Positions 55,044 through 63,665 of a DNA stretch of 64,000 bases are shown here, piece by piece. The notes beneath the pieces are model-generated. The model had not been told where the DNA came from, made no database searches, and was given only the letters and a program-made list of their open reading frames with translations. Source of the stretch: JBBDIP01 sp040880305 (GTDB lineage Bacteria; Bacillota; Sulfobacillia; Fermentithermobacillales; Fermentithermobacillaceae); NCBI GenBank assembly GCA_040880305.1, contig JBBDIP010000043.1:1-64000 (forward strand), in the 5' to 3' direction. The first letter of the stretch is position 1, and every line of letters begins with the position of its first letter. The translations under genes were made by a program, and so were the position numbers.

Positions 55044-56654
55044 ATGGCCGATCATCAGGAAGTTATGTCCCGCAATGGCATGGTATCCAGCGCCCACCCG
55101 CTTGCCTCACAGGCCGGGGTCGGGATGCTGAGGAGCGGCGGGAACGCGGTGGACGCCGCAGTTGCCGCCGCGTTCGCCATCGGCGTGGCAGAGCCTTTCA
55201 CCTCCGGTATCGGTGGTGGAGGGTTCATGCTGGTGAGGATGGCCGAAGCGAGTGCGGGACGGAACCAGACCGCTTTCATCGACTACCGCGAAGTCGCTCC
55301 CAAATCTGCCACCCCCAATATGTACGAGGTCGTTAACGGCCAGGTATTAGGCCGGGAGAACGAGATAGGACACAAGGCGGTGGCCGTGCCCGGGTCGGTG
55401 GCCGGGATGGCCAAGGCCCTTGAACTGTACGGGACCAAGTCGCTATCCGAAGTCATTGAACCTGCCGCCGAACTTGCTGATAGAGGGATCCCTGTCGGAC
55501 CCTTCCTCAAGACGGCCATGGGCCGAAACGTCGACAGGCTGCGCAAGTTCTCTCACGCCGCGCGCATCTATCTGAAGGGGGGACAACCCTTCGAGTTGGG
55601 AGACACCCTGGTCAACCCCGATTACGCCCGCACTTTGCGGTTGATTGGGGAGAAAGGCCCCGAAGCCTTCTACCAGGGGGAGATCGCTCAGGCCCTAGCA
55701 CGGGAGATGGAGGCCCACGGCGGACTCGTGAGTCTCGAGGATCTGAAGTCGTACCGGCCCGTTCTTAGGCAACCTGTTAGAGGGACATATCGGAGCTACG
55801 AGATCATATCGTCCCCTCCGCCAAGTTCAGGTGGCACACATGTGGTTGAGATTTTGAACATGCTGGAGGGTTTTGACGTGCGCGGGATGGGGCACGGTTC
55901 TCCCGAATCGCTGCACCTTCTGGCTGAGGCGTTTAGGCGCGCCTTCGCTGACCGCCAAGCGTTCATGGGCGATCCCGCTTTCGTGAAGATCCCCCTCCAA
56001 GGCTTGCTCAGCAAGGATTATGCTCGTGACAGGATCGCAGGTTTCGATCCGGCGCGTGCTGCGAGAGGTGACGCCGGGCGCCCCTCCAACTACGAAGGCC
56101 ACAGCACGACCCATCTTTCGGTCATGGATAGCCGGGGAAACGCGGTCTCGCTCACTCAGACAGTCGAGAGTTTCTTTGGTTGCGGTGTGGTCTTGCCCGG
56201 ATATGGGTTCATCTTGAACGACCAGATGCACGACCTGGACCCCGTGCCGGGCGGTCCCAACAGCGTGGCGCCGGGAAAGAAACCGCTGTCCAGCATGTCT
56301 CCTACAATTGTACTAAGAGACGGCCGGCCATTCCTCGCGGTGGGCTCACCAGGCAGCAAGAGGATCATCACAGCGGTTGCGCAAGTCCTCTCCAACGTAC
56401 TGGACCACGGCATGGGCATTCAGCAGGCCATCAACTCGCCGCGTATTCATGTGGAGGATGACCCGCTGTTCCTGGAAGGGCGAATCGCGGAGAGCACGCG
56501 AGAGGGACTCCGGGCAAGAGGCCACCATCTGGAGATCAGGTCCGACCTGGACTATTTCTTTGGGGGAGCGCACGGAGTACTTCTTGATGTTCGGTCCAGC
56601 GAGTTTCACGGCGGAGCGGACCCCAGAAGGGACGGCAGGGCGGTAGGGGTCTAG
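55044..56654 (+). CDS. Gamma-glutamyltransferase family protein, no signal peptide
   Basis: The autocatalytic nucleophile threonine is in YEGHSTTHLSVMDSRG, and the family hallmarks are RSGGNAVDAAVAAAFAIGV, EPFTSGIGGGGFML, FMGDPAFVKIPLQGLLSKDYA, and SMSPTIVLRDGRPFLAVGSPG. The 536-residue protein starts at ATG 55044, 10 bases after AGAGGAGG. Without a signal peptide it would act in the cytoplasm on gamma-glutamyl compounds or related amides. It is part of a run with the M14 and beta-lactamase-fold genes. Confidence 0.9.
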   Translation: MADHQEVMSRNGMVSSAHPLASQAGVGMLRSGGNAVDAAVAAAFAIGVAEPFTSGIGGGGFMLVRMAEASAGRNQTAFIDYREVAPKSATPNMYEVVNGQVLGRENEIGHKAVAVPGSVAGMAKALELYGTKSLSEVIEPAAELADRGIPVGPFLKTAMGRNVDRLRKFSHAARIYLKGGQPFELGDTLVNPDYARTLRLIGEKGPEAFYQGEIAQALAREMEAHGGLVSLEDLKSYRPVLRQPVRGTYRSYEIISSPPPSSGGTHVVEILNMLEGFDVRGMGHGSPESLHLLAEAFRRAFADRQAFMGDPAFVKIPLQGLLSKDYARDRIAGFDPARAARGDAGRPSNYEGHSTTHLSVMDSRGNAVSLTQTVESFFGCGVVLPGYGFILNDQMHDLDPVPGGPNSVAPGKKPLSSMSPTIVLRDGRPFLAVGSPGSKRIITAVAQVLSNVLDHGMGIQQAINSPRIHVEDDPLFLEGRIAESTREGLRARGHHLEIRSDLDYFFGGAHGVLLDVRSSEFHGGADPRRDGRAVGV

Positions 56655-56708
56655 CTCGGTAGCAGCGAATTCGGTAAGGCGCGAACTTCGACACCGGGAG
56701 GGCTGTAC

Positions 56709-58055
56709 ATGGAGAAGCAAGACTGGACGGCATTTGAGCAGTACGTTCAACAGGTTATGACGGACAACCACATGGTCGGAGCGGCGGTGGCGGTAGGCGA
56801 CCCAAAGGAAGTCCTGTACGCCAAGGGCTTTGGTGTCAAGAATGTGAACTTGGGGGAGCCGGTGACGCCCGAGACGATTTTTGGCTGCGCCTCCGTCAGC
56901 AAGTCCTTTACCGCGATGGCCATATCTCAACTGGCCGACCGGGGGCTACTCTCGGTTGACGATCCGGTCACAAAGCACATCCCCGAGTTCAGCCTCACCG
57001 GCGTGGGCGACATGCAAGACGTGAAGATGCGCCACATCCTGTCCCACACCACCGGACTGCCTCCTATGAAAAGGCGCCAGGACATTACCGGTTTTGACCG
57101 GCACGTGGAGTATCTGGCCTCCGCCGAGTATGAGCTACTGGGCAAGCCGGGTGAGTACTTCAGCTACTGCAACGACACGTTTCTTCTAAACGGCCTCATC
57201 ATCCAGCGCAAGACAGGCCAGATATACAGGCGCTACATGACGGGGCACATCCTGGATGCAGCGGGGATGAACAGGTCTACCTATAACCTTGAGGAGCTGG
57301 AGAAGCTCGGGGACGTCTCGACCCCGTACGTGTACAACAAGAAGACCGGAGCGCACGAGGAGCAGCCCTGGCCCGTTCTGGGGACTTACGAGGTGGGCGG
57401 GGGAGTGCGATCCTGCGTGCTGGACCTCATGAAGTACGGCCAGGTCTACCTCAACGGGGGTGTTGCGGCTAACGGCACGCGCATTGTCTCGGAAGAGGGC
57501 CTCCGGCGCATGTGGACGACTCCCATGCACAGGACTGCACGCAAGACCGACTACAATTTCGCTCTCGGTGTGACGCCTGACTACGACGGTCGCGGGATCA
57601 CCCTGGTCGAGCACAGCGGTGGTCAGCCAGGTGTCTCGTCCAATTTCGGTTTTACCCCTGAGAAGGGGATAACCGCGGCGGTCCTCACCAACGTCACCGG
57701 CGTCCCGGCAGCGGCCATCTGGCTTGCGGCGGTAAACACAGTCCTAGGCCTACCCCTTTGGACTTTGAAGAGCCTCGAGACCGAGTGGTCTGCGCCTTTG
57801 GATCACGCGACCAGGTTCTGTGGCAATTACCGGAGCGACGAGGGGGGCAACATCACGCTCGTTATGGAAGACGGCGCCCTCAAACTCACGATGGAGGGCG
57901 AGGAGTTCCCGGTTAAGGCCAGCGACGAGCGAACCCTGTTCTTCGAGGCCCAGGGCCAGCAGCAGGTGCTGCGGTTCTACTTCGACGAGAAGAAAGACTG
58001 CGCCCATCCGTGGGCTGTGTTGGCCCACTCCAGGATGCTGAGGAGTACGCGATGA
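56709..58055 (+). CDS. Serine hydrolase of the beta-lactamase/penicillin-binding-protein fold
   Basis: Motif 1 is S-V-S-K (CASVSKSF, Ser near 62), motif 2 Y-C-N (YFSYCNDTF), and motif 3 HSGG replaces K-T-G. This set is typical of class C/esterase/D-aminopeptidase-like enzymes. A C-terminal lipocalin-like tail (CGNYRSDEGGNITLVMEDG) follows. No signal peptide; likely an amide or ester hydrolase in the cytoplasm. ATG 56709 follows GGGAGG. Confidence 0.87.
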   Translation: MEKQDWTAFEQYVQQVMTDNHMVGAAVAVGDPKEVLYAKGFGVKNVNLGEPVTPETIFGCASVSKSFTAMAISQLADRGLLSVDDPVTKHIPEFSLTGVGDMQDVKMRHILSHTTGLPPMKRRQDITGFDRHVEYLASAEYELLGKPGEYFSYCNDTFLLNGLIIQRKTGQIYRRYMTGHILDAAGMNRSTYNLEELEKLGDVSTPYVYNKKTGAHEEQPWPVLGTYEVGGGVRSCVLDLMKYGQVYLNGGVAANGTRIVSEEGLRRMWTTPMHRTARKTDYNFALGVTPDYDGRGITLVEHSGGQPGVSSNFGFTPEKGITAAVLTNVTGVPAAAIWLAAVNTVLGLPLWTLKSLETEWSAPLDHATRFCGNYRSDEGGNITLVMEDGALKLTMEGEEFPVKASDERTLFFEAQGQQQVLRFYFDEKKDCAHPWAVLAHSRMLRSTR

Positions 58056-58429
58056 GGATGGCACGTGCCCGTGTTGAGTACTGCACGCTCTACCTGAATC
58101 TTTCTGCCGTCCGGGGCACCGTGTTCGACGGTGGCAGGCTTCCTCCCACGATTGAAGAGTTTGACGGCGCGCTGGCGGCATACGAGCAGGGCGGCAGGAC
58201 GGCTTTTGTGCCCACCTACCCCGGGTGGTGGCCCCAAGCCTGGGCTGGTTTCTTTGGTGGCTGCTGGGCGGACGAGGACGGGTCCTTCACCCCCGGCAGA
58301 CCGGGAAACGTGCGGGTTGGCTCGGGTATCTGGACAGGATCAAGGCAGCGTTTGCAGCCGTATGGTTGGGCGAGAAGAGCCCGGACCAGGTTCTACGAGC
58401 CTCCACCTAGCCTCGGTTCTGCGAGGTAG
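58052..58429 (+). CDS. Doubtful small gene, possibly frameshifted
   Basis: ATG 58052 overlaps the beta-lactamase-fold stop; the frame encodes LPPTIEEFDGALAAYEQGGRT and then loses protein character. Another frame beyond the C run at 58290-58294 reads RAGWLGYLDRIKAAFAAVWLG and ends at 58410. A one-base change in the run CCCCC would join them, giving a protein of about 120 residues. No family recognised. Confidence 0.35.
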   Translation: MRMARARVEYCTLYLNLSAVRGTVFDGGRLPPTIEEFDGALAAYEQGGRTAFVPTYPGWWPQAWAGFFGGCWADEDGSFTPGRPGNVRVGSGIWTGSRQRLQPYGWARRARTRFYEPPPSLGSAR

Positions 58430-58457
58430 TTCCAGTAGGCCTAAAGCCCGCCTAGTC

Positions 58458-58487
58458 TTGACAGGGTTTGCCACCCGGGGATATAGT
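58458..58487 (+). promoter_or_regulatory. Sigma-A promoter for the riboswitch-controlled operon
   Basis: TTGACA at 58458-58463 and TATAGT at 58482-58487, with 18-bp spacing, lie 30 bases upstream of the c-di-AMP riboswitch. It is the best promoter in this part of the window. Confidence 0.75.
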
Positions 58488-58515
58488 TCACCTAACCAGC
58501 AGTGTTTGTTTGCGC

Positions 58516-58645
58516 CTGATCGCTGAATCTCTCCTTTCGGAGGGAGCGGGGGAACCGGTTCCTTGGGGCTAATCGCTTTCGCGTAGGGCTAATCCTTTTC
58601 AGCCCGAGCCCGTCAGCTAACCTCGTAAGCGTGGAAAGGGAAGGC
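58516..58645 (+). ncRNA. ydaO-type cyclic di-AMP riboswitch
   Basis: Conserved ydaO blocks appear in order: CGCTGAATCTC, AGCGGGGGAACC, GGGGCTAATC, and CCGAGCCCGTCAGCTAACC followed by TCGTAAGCG and AAAGGGA. Together these match the class in sequence and spacing; c-di-AMP binding turns such genes off. It begins about 270 bases before the ATP-grasp start. A GC-rich hairpin (AGGCGGC...GCCGCCT, about 58642-58671) follows, possibly part of the expression platform, but there is no U-tract. Confidence 0.93.
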
Positions 58646-58753
58646 GGCCTCATTGGCGGCACCTGCCGCCTCGTCTAGAGCCTCTTCCCGGCCAGTCACC
58701 GCACACGGTCTTTGCAGCTATTTCAGTCCTTGATCGTTTGCGGGTTCAAACTA

Positions 58754-58778
58754 CCCCCTGCTGGCACTACTCCGGGGG
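58754..58778 (+). promoter_or_regulatory. Ribosome-site-sequestering hairpin
   Basis: CCCCC at 58754-58758 can pair with GGGGG at 58774-58778, which forms the ribosome site GGGGGAGG of the TTG 58790 start. This could couple the upstream riboswitch to translation. Confidence 0.45.
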
Positions 58779-58789
58779 AGGTATGTCAT

Positions 58790-59761
58790 TTGCCGCACAT
58801 CTGCGTCGTCGTCAACCACAGGAGCTCGGCGTTCTACGCTCATGATCCGCATGCCAAGGAGCAGTCCCAGGTGACAACAGACGCCGTCTGCACTGCCCTG
58901 GGCGAGCTGGGCCATAAGGTCACAGTGGTCGAGGTGAGCCCGTCGCTGCTCGACCGCCTCAATACAGTGAACCCCGATGCCGTGTTCAACCTGGCTACGG
59001 GCTACCGGACCAAGAGGGACCAAGCGAACATAGCTGCGATGCTCGAAATGTCAGGTTTCGCCTTTACCGGCTCGGGTCCTTTCAGCCACCTGCTCGGCCT
59101 CTACAAACATCTGACCAAGGCCACCATGGGTATCTACGGGATACCTACTCCCAAGTTCAAGGTTGTCCAGGACACGGCGCTTGCCGGTCCCGAGATCACT
59201 GAGGGCCTGGATTTCCCCGTGATCGTAAAACCTGCCGCCGAAGGGTCCAGCGTCGGCATCTCGGAATCTAGCGTGGTGTCCGACCCAGACGCTGCTCTTG
59301 CCCAGGTCAGGCTCATTGCCGAACGCTACGGCCTGCCCGTCCTCGTCGAGGAGTTCGTGAATGGACGGGAGTTCACCGTGGGTCTCGTCGGCTATCCACA
59401 GCCGCAGGCGCTGCCGGTGGAGGAGATCGTGTTCAAGAAGGGTCGCATGTACACCTACGATGTGAAGTCGCGCGACGCTGTGGAGCCGGTATGTCCGGCG
59501 GAGATACCTCCCGAGAGCGTGGTCGAACTCCAGGACCTCGCTTTAAAGACCTTCAATGCGGTAGGCTGCACGGATTTGGCCAGAGTGGACATCCGCGTGT
59601 CGTCAGAAGGAAAACTCTACGTGCTTGAGATTAACACCCTGCCCGGCCTCATGCCGGGCTACAGCGAGCTCCCCAGGATGGCCGGAAAGGGCGGGTTCAC
59701 GTTTAGGGCTCTCGTGGAACGGATCCTAGAGGGCGCACTCAAGAGGGGGGTTGCATCATGA
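58790..59761 (+). CDS. D-Ala-D-Ala ligase-like ATP-grasp enzyme, first of the operon
   Basis: Residues 1-100 are an N-terminal Rossmann-like domain (LPHICVVVNHRSSAFYAHDP). ATP-grasp motifs follow: YGIPTPKFKVVQ, LDFPVIVKPAAEGSSVGISE, LPVLVEEFVNGREFTVGLVG, and CTDLARVDIRVSSEGKLYVLEINTLPGLMPGYSELPRM. It should join two amino acids or a carboxylate to an amine. TTG 58790 gives the 323-residue form; it is spaced from GGGGGAGG at 58774-58781. It overlaps the next gene by 4 bases. Confidence 0.88.
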   Translation: MPHICVVVNHRSSAFYAHDPHAKEQSQVTTDAVCTALGELGHKVTVVEVSPSLLDRLNTVNPDAVFNLATGYRTKRDQANIAAMLEMSGFAFTGSGPFSHLLGLYKHLTKATMGIYGIPTPKFKVVQDTALAGPEITEGLDFPVIVKPAAEGSSVGISESSVVSDPDAALAQVRLIAERYGLPVLVEEFVNGREFTVGLVGYPQPQALPVEEIVFKKGRMYTYDVKSRDAVEPVCPAEIPPESVVELQDLALKTFNAVGCTDLARVDIRVSSEGKLYVLEINTLPGLMPGYSELPRMAGKGGFTFRALVERILEGALKRGVAS

Positions 59762-60897
59762 ACGCGGAGAGAGTCGATATGGCAGTCGCAGGTCTTCCTG
59801 CATTCGCCGTCCTCGGGATCGGCAACGGAGGCCAGGCCATGGCCGGCTACCTTTCCCTACGTGGGTTCCCGGTGAATCTTTGGAACCGGTCGCCGGGCAA
59901 GGTGGAAGCGCTCAACGCTTTGGGCGGCATACACCTTGAAGGCGCGATAGAGGGCGTGGGGGTCCCACGTCTGGTCACTACAGACCTGTCGTTGGCGATC
60001 CAGGATGTCCGAGTCCTCATGGTGACTGTCCCGGCGTCGGGCCACCGCGATGTGGCGAGGATGCTTGCGCCGCATCTTCACGACGGCCAGGTGGTTGTCC
60101 TAAACCCGGGAAGGACGGGAGGGGCGCTGGCCTTTAGGAGCAACCTGGAACGCGCGGGTTGCCAGGCCGACGTGACCGTGGCCGAGACCAACACGTTCAT
60201 CTACGCGAGCCGCACGCTTGAGCCCGGAAAGTCGCATGTCTACGGTGTGAAGCAGCATGTGAGCTTGGCCGCTCTTCCGGCCGAGATGACCATCTCGGTC
60301 CTCCAGACAATACGGACCGCCTTTCCTCAGTTCGTGCCAGGTGAAAACGTGCTGGCTACAAGCCTGGACAACATGGGGGCCATTTTCCATCCTGTACCCG
60401 CGCTGTTCAATGTCACAAGGCTGGAGGCGGGAGAGAAGTACGAGCACTACATGGGCGGGATCTCGAGATCGGTTGCCCGTCTGCTCGAACGTCTCGACGC
60501 GGAACGCATGACCATTGCGCGGGCGCTGGGCGTGAACGCGCGTTCAGCCCTTGAGTGGCTGCGCGACACCTACGGAGTCAGCGCGGGCAGCTTGTACGAC
60601 GGTATACAGAGCAACACGTCGTACCGCGGGATACTGGCGCCGGAATCCCTGGATACACGCTACATTCATGAGGACGTGCCGTTCAGCTTGGTCCCGCTGG
60701 TCCACTTGGCGGAGTTTGTCGGCCTGCGCGCCCCGGTACTCCGGTCAGTCATCTCAGTGGCGGAAGGTCTTCTGGGGCAGGACTTCTGGGGCCAGGGCAG
60801 GGACGCGCGGGAGATGGGGATCGAAGGCATGAGCCTGGGAGATCTCAAATTGCTCGTAAAGGAGGGCGTTGCAGATTGTCCAGAAATCGCCGGATGA
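59758..60897 (+). CDS. NAD/NADP octopine/nopaline dehydrogenase-like enzyme
   Basis: The N-terminal Rossmann fold begins LGIGNGGQAMAGYLSLRGFPVNLWNR; a C-terminal helical domain with NVTRLEAGEKYEHYMGGI and the long tail of LEWLRDTYGV match opine/octopine dehydrogenases, which reductively couple an amino acid with a keto acid. The 379-residue length is normal. ATG 59758 overlaps the previous stop by 4 bases, so it is coupled. The substrate is unknown. Confidence 0.85.
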   Translation: MNAERVDMAVAGLPAFAVLGIGNGGQAMAGYLSLRGFPVNLWNRSPGKVEALNALGGIHLEGAIEGVGVPRLVTTDLSLAIQDVRVLMVTVPASGHRDVARMLAPHLHDGQVVVLNPGRTGGALAFRSNLERAGCQADVTVAETNTFIYASRTLEPGKSHVYGVKQHVSLAALPAEMTISVLQTIRTAFPQFVPGENVLATSLDNMGAIFHPVPALFNVTRLEAGEKYEHYMGGISRSVARLLERLDAERMTIARALGVNARSALEWLRDTYGVSAGSLYDGIQSNTSYRGILAPESLDTRYIHEDVPFSLVPLVHLAEFVGLRAPVLRSVISVAEGLLGQDFWGQGRDAREMGIEGMSLGDLKLLVKEGVADCPEIAG

Positions 60898-62558
60898 TCG
60901 GACTGTCTTTGGGTGACTGCGTGCACGTGGCGGGAGTCCTGAATTTCCTGGACTTGGCGGAGCAACAGGGCTACCGGACGGTCTTCGCCGGTGCGGCGAA
61001 ATCGCCGGAGGAGGCAGCGGAAATAGCGGAAAAGGAACGGGCGGAAGTGCTTGCTGTTGGATACAGGTTGGACCCGGACGCCGCAAGGAACCTGTTTCGG
61101 AGGCTAAAAGAGGCTCTCGCGGAGCGAGGCATATCACCTGACCTCCTGTTTGGGGGAACCCCGCCTGTCGCTGAAGTAGCTGAAGCCGAAGGTATGTTCC
61201 GCGCCGTGTTTTCCGGTCGTGAGGACGTCGACGAGGTCATCGCCTTCCTCCGCGGCGTCTCTTCGGCCAAGCGGCGCGAGGATTACCCCGCTGACGTGGT
61301 CGGCCGCATCGAGAGCAAGGCGCCGTATCCGATTCTGAGGCACCACTTCGGCCTGCCATCGATGGATAACACGCTGCGAGGTGTGCGGGAGATCGCCGAG
61401 TCAGGCGTCCTGGACGTGATATCCCTGGGCCCGGACCAGAACGCGCAAGAGTGCTTCTTCCGGCCCGACGAGATGGACCACGACCAGGATGGATCGGGCG
61501 GAGTCCCGATGCGCTCTTCCGCGGACCTTGAGGCGCTGTACGAGGCCGGAAGGCGCGGCAATCACCCTTTGATGCGATGTTACAGCGGAACGCGCGACGT
61601 AATTCGCTTTGCCGAAGTGCTCCGGACCACCATACACAACGCATGGGCCGCAGTGCCGCTGTGCTGGTATAACGTGCTGGACAGGCGAGGTCCCAGAGGC
61701 GTTGCGGAGTCGATTGAGGAAGGGCAGCGTTCGATGGCCTGGCACGCCGAGAGGGGCATACCCGTCGAAGTCAACGAGTCCCACCACTGGAGCCTTCGCG
61801 ACGCGCCTGACGTGGTGGCCGTCGCGGCTTTCTACCTGGCAGCCTACAACGCGAAGAAGGCCGGCGTGCGTAACTACGTGGCCCAGTTCATGTTCAACAC
61901 TCCTCCTGGCACGACCGCGGCGATGGACCTCGGCAAGATGCTGGCCAAACTGGAACTCATCCGCACGCTTGAGGGAGAGAACTTCAGGGTATGGCGACAG
62001 GTCAGGGCGGGGCTCGCTAGCTTCCCGGTCGACCTGGATCAGGCGCGAGGGCAGCTGGCTACATCCACTTTGGTGAGCATGAACCTGCGTCCCCACATCG
62101 TGCATGTAGTGGGCTACTGCGAGGGACAGCACATCGCGCAGGCGTCCGAGGTCATCGAGAGCTGCAAGATAGCCCGGGGAGTAATCCGCAATTGCCTATC
62201 CGGGATGCCCGACATGACAAAGGACACCGCGGTGCAGCGCAGGCGCGACCGGCTGGTGGAAGATGCCCGCACGCTCCTTAACGCGATAGAGGAACTGCAC
62301 GACATGCGCCGCGGGGAGGCTGCAGGCAGCGACCCATTCACCGACCCCGTGACGCTGGCCCTGGCGATCCAAACCGGCCTGCTCGACGCCCCTCATCTTA
62401 CGGGCAATCCGCATGCGTGCGGCGCCATATCAACCTCTATCGTAGGCGGAGCCTGTGTCGCGGTCGACCCCGTCACGCGCGCGCCGCTGATCGAAGAAGC
62501 CAGGGTTGGGGCGATATTGGGCTCGGTCCCCGGCACCCGGCTGGCTGCCGGGCTTTAG
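60876..62558 (+). CDS. Cobalamin-binding, mutase-like protein (B12 domain fused to a barrel domain)
   Basis: Residues 1-125 form a B12-binding Rossmann domain: GDCVHVAGVLNFLDLAEQQG has D-x2-H-x2-G rather than the usual D-x-H-x2-G, and DLLFGGTPPVAEV carries the G-G motif. Residues 130-545 are barrel-like (NTLRGVREIAESGVLDVISLG, PLMRCYSGTRDVIRF, GIPVEVNESHHWS) and resemble glutamate-mutase-type chains. Fusion and motif change make the reaction uncertain. TTG 60876 overlaps the dehydrogenase by 22 bases. Confidence 0.72.
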   Translation: MSRNRRMIGLSLGDCVHVAGVLNFLDLAEQQGYRTVFAGAAKSPEEAAEIAEKERAEVLAVGYRLDPDAARNLFRRLKEALAERGISPDLLFGGTPPVAEVAEAEGMFRAVFSGREDVDEVIAFLRGVSSAKRREDYPADVVGRIESKAPYPILRHHFGLPSMDNTLRGVREIAESGVLDVISLGPDQNAQECFFRPDEMDHDQDGSGGVPMRSSADLEALYEAGRRGNHPLMRCYSGTRDVIRFAEVLRTTIHNAWAAVPLCWYNVLDRRGPRGVAESIEEGQRSMAWHAERGIPVEVNESHHWSLRDAPDVVAVAAFYLAAYNAKKAGVRNYVAQFMFNTPPGTTAAMDLGKMLAKLELIRTLEGENFRVWRQVRAGLASFPVDLDQARGQLATSTLVSMNLRPHIVHVVGYCEGQHIAQASEVIESCKIARGVIRNCLSGMPDMTKDTAVQRRRDRLVEDARTLLNAIEELHDMRRGEAAGSDPFTDPVTLALAIQTGLLDAPHLTGNPHACGAISTSIVGGACVAVDPVTRAPLIEEARVGAILGSVPGTRLAAGL

Positions 62559-62585
62559 GCGGACTGAGTAGGAGGGGAAAGTGCC

Positions 62586-63629
62586 ATGAGTTACAGTCTG
62601 CGGATCGCGGTCCTGTGGCGCCCGGGCCGCAACGTCGAGATGCAGCAAGCGTTTTCTGGCGGGGCGATTGCTGACGATGCGCAGGAAGAGGCGGAACTAC
62701 TGAGGGACGGCCTGGCCGACGCTGGCCACCACGCGTTCCTGGTCCAGTGGCGCAGAGACGATATTGCGAGAACACTTCACGATCTGCGACGCTTCTCGGT
62801 CGACCTGGTGTTCAACGCCTCGTCGGACCAGGAGGTCTGTCTGCTTCATGCAGCGGGCATCCCTTATTGCGGGTCGGGACCTGATCTGGTCACCACCAGC
62901 AAGGCTACCCGAAAGAAAATCCTCATGTATGCCGGTCTGCGGACATCGCCGTTCGTCGTTATTGGCCGAGAGGGCAAGGTGACGGGCGGCGGATTGACTC
63001 TCGAGGATCTCCGAAGGGGATGGGAGCCAAGGAAGCCTCTCCAATACCCGCTGTTTGTCAAGCCGATCGCTGGACGGGGAAGCTCCGGGGTCTCCGACGA
63101 CTCGATCGTCTACGACCTGCCATCGCTTATCCGGCAAGTCGAGATGATCGTCTGCCGTCTGGGGCAGGGGGCCCTCGTCGAGAACTACCTCGTGGGGCAG
63201 GAGGTCACAGTGGGGATCATCGGCGATCCCCCGGTGGCGCTGACTCCGCTCGAGATCGAGTACAACGGAGCTAAGACCAATACATACGAGCACAAGATGG
63301 ACAAGGAGATAATGCACTGCCCGGCACGGTTGTCCCCTCTGGCCACGACCAGGGTCCAGGATACCGCCAGGCGAGTCTTCGACGTGCTTGGAGCGCGCGA
63401 CTTTGCCCGGGTCGACACCATCGTCGACAAAGAAGGATTGCCCCACGTCCTGGAGATTAACACGTTTGCGGGTCTTCACATCCTTACGGGAATCGAGAAG
63501 CGCGCGCACGCCAGTTACATCGGTGTAATGGCCAAAGCCAGCGGGCTCTCGCGCGCGGCCCTCCTGGACGCCATCACGTCTTCGGCCATGACGCGGTCTC
63601 GGCGGTCCGCGGCAAATGCCTGCCCTTGA
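62586..63629 (+). CDS. Second D-Ala-D-Ala ligase-like ATP-grasp enzyme
   Basis: This 347-residue enzyme has ATP-grasp motifs LQYPLFVKPIAGRGSSGVSDDS, GALVENYLVGQEVTVGIIG, and ARDFARVDTIVDKEGLPHVLEINTFAGLH with the metal-binding Glu and Asn. It is only distantly like the first ligase and probably takes a different partner. ATG 62586 follows GGAGGGG. It is the last gene of the riboswitch operon; no terminator is evident before the tRNA promoter. Confidence 0.85.
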   Translation: MSYSLRIAVLWRPGRNVEMQQAFSGGAIADDAQEEAELLRDGLADAGHHAFLVQWRRDDIARTLHDLRRFSVDLVFNASSDQEVCLLHAAGIPYCGSGPDLVTTSKATRKKILMYAGLRTSPFVVIGREGKVTGGGLTLEDLRRGWEPRKPLQYPLFVKPIAGRGSSGVSDDSIVYDLPSLIRQVEMIVCRLGQGALVENYLVGQEVTVGIIGDPPVALTPLEIEYNGAKTNTYEHKMDKEIMHCPARLSPLATTRVQDTARRVFDVLGARDFARVDTIVDKEGLPHVLEINTFAGLHILTGIEKRAHASYIGVMAKASGLSRAALLDAITSSAMTRSRRSAANACP

Positions 63630-63665
63630 CTTGGACGGTTATGAGCCTGAACAGGGCAACTTCCC

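Noticed and set aside
56709..58055. Antibiotic-resistance beta-lactamase
   Set aside because: Motif 3 is HSGG and there is no signal peptide, so a general amide/ester hydrolase is more likely.
58790..63629. Vancomycin-type resistance (vanA/ddl) cluster
   Set aside because: No vanH/vanX/vanS/R-like genes; the other two genes are a B12-mutase and an opine-type dehydrogenase.
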